A DNA stretch of 34,371 nt, from positions 1 to 34,371 of the forward strand of contig DULG01000043.1 in NCBI GenBank assembly GCA_012840485.1, given 5' to 3'. Every line of letters starts with the position of its first letter. Position 1 is the stretch's first letter. Origin of the DNA: Clostridia bacterium. Lineage in GTDB: Bacteria; Bacillota; Thermoanaerobacteria; Thermoanaerobacterales; Thermoanaerobacteraceae. This document shows positions 29,639 to 34,371 of this stretch, in pieces. Made by a program: the position numbers and the translations under genes. The notes below the pieces were generated by a model. It saw only the letters and a program-made list of their open reading frames with translations, did not search any database and was not told the DNA's origin.

Positions 29639-32600
29639 ATGAATATTTTGTTAACTACTTTTTGGGAATATCCTCATGTAGGAGGAGTTTCATCTTATAT
29701 TACGACATTAAAAAACGGCTTTGAATCGACGGGAAATAATGTCTACGTTTTATCATATAATAATGTTAAGGAACAAATAGGTGAACAATATACTTTAATA
29801 TCACTTATTGAAAATTTTAAAGTACTATTTTCCAGCTTGGTCAAGGAAATTTCTCTAAAAAATGATATAGATATAATAGTTTGCAATGATGTAATAGCAT
29901 TATTAGCTTCAAAACAAGCACAGGTGAATATTCCATGTTTACTTACAGTACATGGATATTTAGCCGATGAATATATTGAATCAAACTTAGTAGCAAAAGG
30001 AAGTATAGAAGATAAATATTTAAGGTCAGTTGAAGAAATTGCGTATAAAATAAGCGATAACATTATTACAGTTGGAGAAAGAGTAAAAAAATATATAAAT
30101 AAGATAGCACAAAGAGATGTATTTGTTATAAATAACTTTGTTGATATAAACAAATTTAAGGCTATTGAAATTAATAAACTTGATAATAAATTTACTATTT
30201 TATTCTCTGGTAGACTTACTAAACAAAAGGGTGTATTTTTTTTAATTAAAGCAATGGAATTGTTGATTAATGAGTTTAATAATATAGAACTCATTATTAT
30301 TGGCAGTGGTAAGGATTATCATACATTAAATAATTATGTTAAGGACAAAAATCTGGGTAATTATATTAAGTTTGGAGGAATTATTGACAATGAATTTATG
30401 CCAGAGATGTACAATAAAAGTGATGTAGTAGTAATTCCATCTATTAAATTAGATAATGTGGAAGAATCATTTGGAATTGTAACAATTGAAGCAATGGCTT
30501 GCGGAAAAACTGTTATTGCATCTGATATAGGAGGATTACGAGAGATAATAGTAGATGGGTATAATGGCTTTTTAGTCCCAGATAAAAATCCGGAAGCAAT
30601 TGCTGAGAAAATAAAGTATCTTATATTAAATCCTAAAATATTAAAAGAAATAGGACAAAATGCAAGGAAAACCGTTGAAGAGAAGTTTTCGACAGAAATT
30701 GCAATAAAAAAATATTATGATGTTTATAAAAAAACAATAGAGAAATATTATGAGCTTAGACAATGGCCGTTTATTATAAAAAATTCTGCTACCAATATTA
30801 ATAATAAAGTGGGTATATTAAACGAAGAAGAAAAAAAACTAATTGAAATCAATACTTTAATTATTGATGGAAAATACAAAGATGCAATCAACTCAATAAA
30901 TTATATAAGCAATAACTTAATAAACAGTAAATATAGTAAATATAGCAATATAATAAATTATATGAAAGCTATTTGTTTTACAAAAATTGGTGATTTAGAT
31001 AATGCTTTTAATTATATAAGTATGATAAATTCCATAAACAATGACAAATATAGATTGCTTTATGGAGATATATTGCTTTTAAAAAATAAGTATTCGGAAG
31101 CGTTCGAGCAGTATAAAAAAATAGAAGATGATAAGTTAAAAAAAATAAGATTATCACTATGCGAATTTGTGTCAAAAGGTTATATAAAATTAAAAAATCA
31201 TGCTGATTTAATTAGTAAATGTAGTAATATATTTAAAGAAAATAACTATAAATTAAATATTACTTACCTCCCAATTGTAAATGGTGTCACAGGTGGGATG
31301 AGAATAATTTATGAACAAATAAATAGATTAATAGAAAGAGGACATAATGTAGAGGCAATAAGTTATTATGGTAATCCTGATTGGTTTGATTTGAAATTAA
31401 ATGTAAAAAAAATTAGTTTAGGTGAGAAAGTCGAGAAATATATAAGTAATACGGATGCTATTGTCTATACATTTTGGAATCAATGGTATGAGATAAATAA
31501 TTTGGATAATACATTATTTTTGATTCAAGGCGATGAATTTCTCTTTGATGATAATAAATTAGATACATCATTAAGAGAAACAGTTACAAATAGTTATATT
31601 TATTCAGAGAGCAAATTTTTAGCAGTATCAAGATTTTTAAAGGAAACAATACAGGAAAAATATAATAGAAATTGTACAGTTATAAAAAACGCCATTGATA
31701 CGGAAAAGTTTTATTGCAATTCAGAAATTAAACAAGGGGATAAGATAAGAATAATTATTGTAGGGAATGCAATGCTTAAATTTAAAGGATTTGATGATAT
31801 ATTAAAAGCATTTAACATAGTGAAAGATAAAGGTTATGATTTTGAGGTAATATGGATTACACAATCACAACCAGAAATAAATCTCGAAAAATATATTAGA
31901 GTTTATGTAAATCCTCCACAAGAGAAAATTCCTGAGCTTTATAGAGAAGCTGACATATATGTAGCTGGCTCATATTACGAAGCGTGTCCATTACCACCGC
32001 TGGAAGCGATGGCTTCAGGGTGTGCTGTAGTTACGACAAATAGTGGTGGTGTAACTGAATATGCAAAAGATGGTTATAATTGTCTGATGGTAAACCCAGG
32101 AGATTTTTATGGTTTAGCAGAGAAGATAATACAGCTTATAAAGGATAAAGACTTAAGAAAGAAATTAGTAAAGAATGGTTTAGAGACAGTTAAAGAATTT
32201 ACATGGAATAAAGCAATAGATGTACTCGAAGATACTTTAATAGAAAATTATTTAGATGTTAAACCTATTAAATCTTCTCAATTTACACTAAATACCCTTT
32301 CTCTCTGTCTTATTACAAAAGACGAAGAGAAAAACATAGCCCGTTGTATAAACAGTGTTAAAGACATTGTAGATGAAATAGTTGTTGTTGATACAGGTTC
32401 AAAGGATAAAACTGTTGAAATTGCAAAAAATTTTGGTGCAAAAGTAATCCCTGTAAAGTGGGAGGATGACTTTAGTAAAGCGAGAAATATAGCGATAGAA
32501 AATGCCACCGGTGATTGGATATTATTCCTTGATGCTGATGAAGAGATTAAAAAAGAAGATGTTGATAAAATAAGGCCTTTACTTAATGATGATACAGTTG

Positions 32601-34204
32601 AAACGTATATATTTAAATTTGTGAATTATACAGGGGCTAATTTAGGAAGTGGTATTACAGAAGTTCATTATAATTATCGTTTGTTTAGAAATAATGGTAA
32701 GCTTAAATATATTTATCCTGTGCATGAAAATTTAAAAAATGTTGAAGAGAATCGTTCACCTATAGCTAAGAAAGTAGACGTTACTATCTTACATTATGGT
32801 TATTTATCAAATATAAGAGCAGAAAAAAATAAAACTGAAAGATATATTAAACTTATTTCTAAATATCTGGAGAAACATCCTGATGATAAATTTCAACATG
32901 GCAATTTAGCGGTAGAGTATTATCATTTAGGGGATTATAATAAAGCATTAAAACATTTATTAATAGCTGTAAAAGGTATGGATGTGAATTCATATAGTGC
33001 CACAAGGTTGTTGCGATATTTGATAAATACGTATATAGCCTTAAAAGATTATAATACTGCATTGAGAATTATACATGATGCGAAAGATTATTATATTGAT
33101 GTACCGGATTTCAAATTTCTTGAAGGCATGTTATACATGGACCAAAAAAGATATGAAAAAGCCATAGAGATGTTTAATGAATGCGTTTCTATAGGAGAAT
33201 ATGATGGAATGTTCATTACAATGAGGGGCACAGGAAGTTATCGTGCAAGATACATGATAGCTGTTTGCAATGAAAAGTTAAATCGGTTAAATGATGCAGT
33301 GAAGGAATGCATAGAAATTTTAAAAGAGAATCCTAACTATCAAGAAGTTTTTATAAGACTTTTTGATTTACTGATAAAAAATGAGAAACCTGAAGATGTT
33401 TATGACTTCTTTAATAAATATGTGGACATTACTTCTCCTTTAAACAATGCAATAATGGCAAAACTTTATATAAACGTAGGTTTGTTTGAATTTGCGAAAA
33501 AGTATCTTGATAACATAAATATAGATATAGAAGGTTTAAATGCTTTAAAAGGAATTGTATATATGGGGCTTAGATATTATGAAAAAGCACTAAATCATTT
33601 TGATATGGAATATGGCAAAGCAAAAGAAGAAGCGAATTATTATAAAGCTTTATGTTATATAATATTGAATCAAATTGATAAAACAAAAGATGTTCTCTGG
33701 GAAATTTCAGATTCATCTGATAAAAAGTTATATATGACCATTATTGGAGAAATGAAATCAAAGTTTGATGAAGTGAGAGATAGCTATTTCAATTTACTAG
33801 ACTTGCTAATCAAGTTGCAAGAATTTGATTTATACAATAAAGTATTAGGACTATATGTAAACAGATTTACAAGGGAAGATTATGAAAAGTACGGTCAACT
33901 TATGATAAAGTACGGATTAGAAGATTTAGCAATTGAGGCTTATATAAAAGCAGCTGATTTAAACACGCAAAATCCTGAGGTATATAGATATCTTGCTGAA
34001 AGAACATTAGGACAGGGTATGTATGATGAAGCCTTGTCATTGGCAGCGAATGCTTTTAATATTGATAGAATGGATATAGATAATTATGCGTTAATATACA
34101 AGATATACAAAACTATAGGAAATCATGAGGAAGCTGAAAAAATTGACAGAATAATAAAAGAGATATATCCAGAGATAAGTCTCAAGGATAGGGCATCCTT
34201 ATAA
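29639..34204 (+). CDS. Giant triple glycosyltransferase with TPR repeats, probable flagellin-modifying enzyme
   Basis: 1521 residues, no signal peptide, cytosolic. Module 1 (about 1-375): GT4 with FSGRLTKQKG and the EX7E motif ESFGIVTIE (Glu276, Glu284). A helical TPR-like linker follows (about 390-530). Module 2 (about 540-870): second GT4 with NGVTGGMRIIYEQINRLIERGH, KFKGFDDILKAF and EACPLPPLE (Glu781, Glu789). Module 3 (about 885-1070): GT2 with LCLITKDEEKNIARC, VVDTGSKDKT and LFLDADEEI (Asp965, Asp967). Tetratricopeptide repeats fill about 1075-1515. All three catalytic signatures look intact. It follows the FkbM gene and the flagellar cluster, so stepwise building of an O-glycan on flagellin is likely. 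The acceptor is unproven. Confidence 0.85.
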   Translation: MNILLTTFWEYPHVGGVSSYITTLKNGFESTGNNVYVLSYNNVKEQIGEQYTLISLIENFKVLFSSLVKEISLKNDIDIIVCNDVIALLASKQAQVNIPCLLTVHGYLADEYIESNLVAKGSIEDKYLRSVEEIAYKISDNIITVGERVKKYINKIAQRDVFVINNFVDINKFKAIEINKLDNKFTILFSGRLTKQKGVFFLIKAMELLINEFNNIELIIIGSGKDYHTLNNYVKDKNLGNYIKFGGIIDNEFMPEMYNKSDVVVIPSIKLDNVEESFGIVTIEAMACGKTVIASDIGGLREIIVDGYNGFLVPDKNPEAIAEKIKYLILNPKILKEIGQNARKTVEEKFSTEIAIKKYYDVYKKTIEKYYELRQWPFIIKNSATNINNKVGILNEEEKKLIEINTLIIDGKYKDAINSINYISNNLINSKYSKYSNIINYMKAICFTKIGDLDNAFNYISMINSINNDKYRLLYGDILLLKNKYSEAFEQYKKIEDDKLKKIRLSLCEFVSKGYIKLKNHADLISKCSNIFKENNYKLNITYLPIVNGVTGGMRIIYEQINRLIERGHNVEAISYYGNPDWFDLKLNVKKISLGEKVEKYISNTDAIVYTFWNQWYEINNLDNTLFLIQGDEFLFDDNKLDTSLRETVTNSYIYSESKFLAVSRFLKETIQEKYNRNCTVIKNAIDTEKFYCNSEIKQGDKIRIIIVGNAMLKFKGFDDILKAFNIVKDKGYDFEVIWITQSQPEINLEKYIRVYVNPPQEKIPELYREADIYVAGSYYEACPLPPLEAMASGCAVVTTNSGGVTEYAKDGYNCLMVNPGDFYGLAEKIIQLIKDKDLRKKLVKNGLETVKEFTWNKAIDVLEDTLIENYLDVKPIKSSQFTLNTLSLCLITKDEEKNIARCINSVKDIVDEIVVVDTGSKDKTVEIAKNFGAKVIPVKWEDDFSKARNIAIENATGDWILFLDADEEIKKEDVDKIRPLLNDDTVETYIFKFVNYTGANLGSGITEVHYNYRLFRNNGKLKYIYPVHENLKNVEENRSPIAKKVDVTILHYGYLSNIRAEKNKTERYIKLISKYLEKHPDDKFQHGNLAVEYYHLGDYNKALKHLLIAVKGMDVNSYSATRLLRYLINTYIALKDYNTALRIIHDAKDYYIDVPDFKFLEGMLYMDQKRYEKAIEMFNECVSIGEYDGMFITMRGTGSYRARYMIAVCNEKLNRLNDAVKECIEILKENPNYQEVFIRLFDLLIKNEKPEDVYDFFNKYVDITSPLNNAIMAKLYINVGLFEFAKKYLDNINIDIEGLNALKGIVYMGLRYYEKALNHFDMEYGKAKEEANYYKALCYIILNQIDKTKDVLWEISDSSDKKLYMTIIGEMKSKFDEVRDSYFNLLDLLIKLQEFDLYNKVLGLYVNRFTREDYEKYGQLMIKYGLEDLAIEAYIKAADLNTQNPEVYRYLAERTLGQGMYDEALSLAANAFNIDRMDIDNYALIYKIYKTIGNHEEAEKIDRIIKEIYPEISLKDRASL

Positions 34205-34213
34205 TTATTCCTT

Positions 34214-34244
34214 AAGAGAGGTCAATCCTCTCTTTTATTTTTTT
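34214..34244 (+). terminator. Terminator of the glycosyltransferase operon
   Basis: AAGAGAGG (34214-34221), loop TCAAT, CCTCTCTT (34227-34234), then TTATTTTTTT. Confidence 0.88.
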
Positions 34245-34371
34245 GAGATAGTGTCAAGATACTGTAGGATTTTTTTAAGACAACCCCTGAAACTTAGTTA
34301 ATTTCAGCCTTCAACTTATCATGCTTTTTATATAACTTGTGCATATTTTAATGCTCTTAAAACCCTATATA
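34245..34371. mobile_element. Possible insertion-sequence end at the right edge
   Basis: The stretch GATAGTGTCAAGATACTGTAGG next to a terminator has the look of IS256-type (mutator) termini, and a minus-strand frame ending ...YRVLRALKYAQVI stops at 34328. Too little is in the window to show a transposase motif or the partner inverted repeat. Confidence 0.25.

Overview
The window looks like a chromosomal segment of a low-G+C, endospore-forming, motile anaerobic Firmicute. A thermophilic clostridium such as Thermoanaerobacter or Caldanaerobacter is my best guess. The grounds are the A/T-rich sequence with strong purine-rich Shine-Dalgarno sites, rubrerythrin, forespore/germination families (YyaC, GerMN/Gmad2, DUF421/DUF4363), a CcpA-type regulator, an S-box leader on metK, and a flagellar late cluster in Bacillus/Clostridium order with sigma-D-type promoters. 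The genus is inference; the phylum-level call is well supported.

Layout. 1-4.7 kb: the end of an unknown gene, an FAD-dependent oxidoreductase, then on the minus strand a tRNA m1A58 methyltransferase (trmI) and a DUF421/DUF4363 membrane pair behind a possible sigma-G promoter, then a Cof-type HAD phosphatase. 5-10.9 kb: ccpA with a cre-like site at its own promoter, an OmpR-type response regulator and histidine kinase, a GerMN/Gmad2 lipoprotein, YyaC, and a membrane-anchored unknown. 10.9-16.7 kb: a large secreted phosphodiester glycosidase-type (NAGPA) protein with a decayed phosphoesterase domain, a tRNA-Pro/Val/Tyr cluster, a GH20 glycosidase, a dispersed-repeat block and rubrerythrin. 16.7-20.5 kb: SAM-I riboswitch and metK, then recD2. 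20.6-27.8 kb: comFC-yvyF-flgM-flgN-flgK-flgL-yviE-fliW-csrA-hag, with sigma-D-like promoters before flgM and hag. 27.8-34.2 kb: a broken LAGLIDADG endonuclease gene, an FkbM-type methyltransferase and a 1521-residue protein carrying three glycosyltransferase modules plus TPRs, probably a flagellin-modification locus. The right edge may touch an insertion-sequence end.

The most striking feature is that the flagellin gene is split by a group I intron of about 355 nt (about 27347-27701). The uninterrupted reading frame stops inside the intron and ends abnormally in ...AMLERMAA. The canonical flagellin C-terminus (AQANQQPQTVLQLLR) is encoded just after the intron, and P1 pairing, P2, P4, P7 and P9 helices can be drawn by eye. 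Immediately downstream, on the opposite strand, is a frameshifted LAGLIDADG homing endonuclease remnant. The hag leader also carries a GGGA-loop hairpin and a GGA-rich Shine-Dalgarno that look like CsrA sites, so flagellin output here would pass through sigma-D transcription, FliW/CsrA translation control and RNA splicing.

Three loci (15.9-16.0, 24.9 and 25.6-25.7 kb) share a dispersed repeat with TCATNCTGAG...CGAAGAATC-type words.
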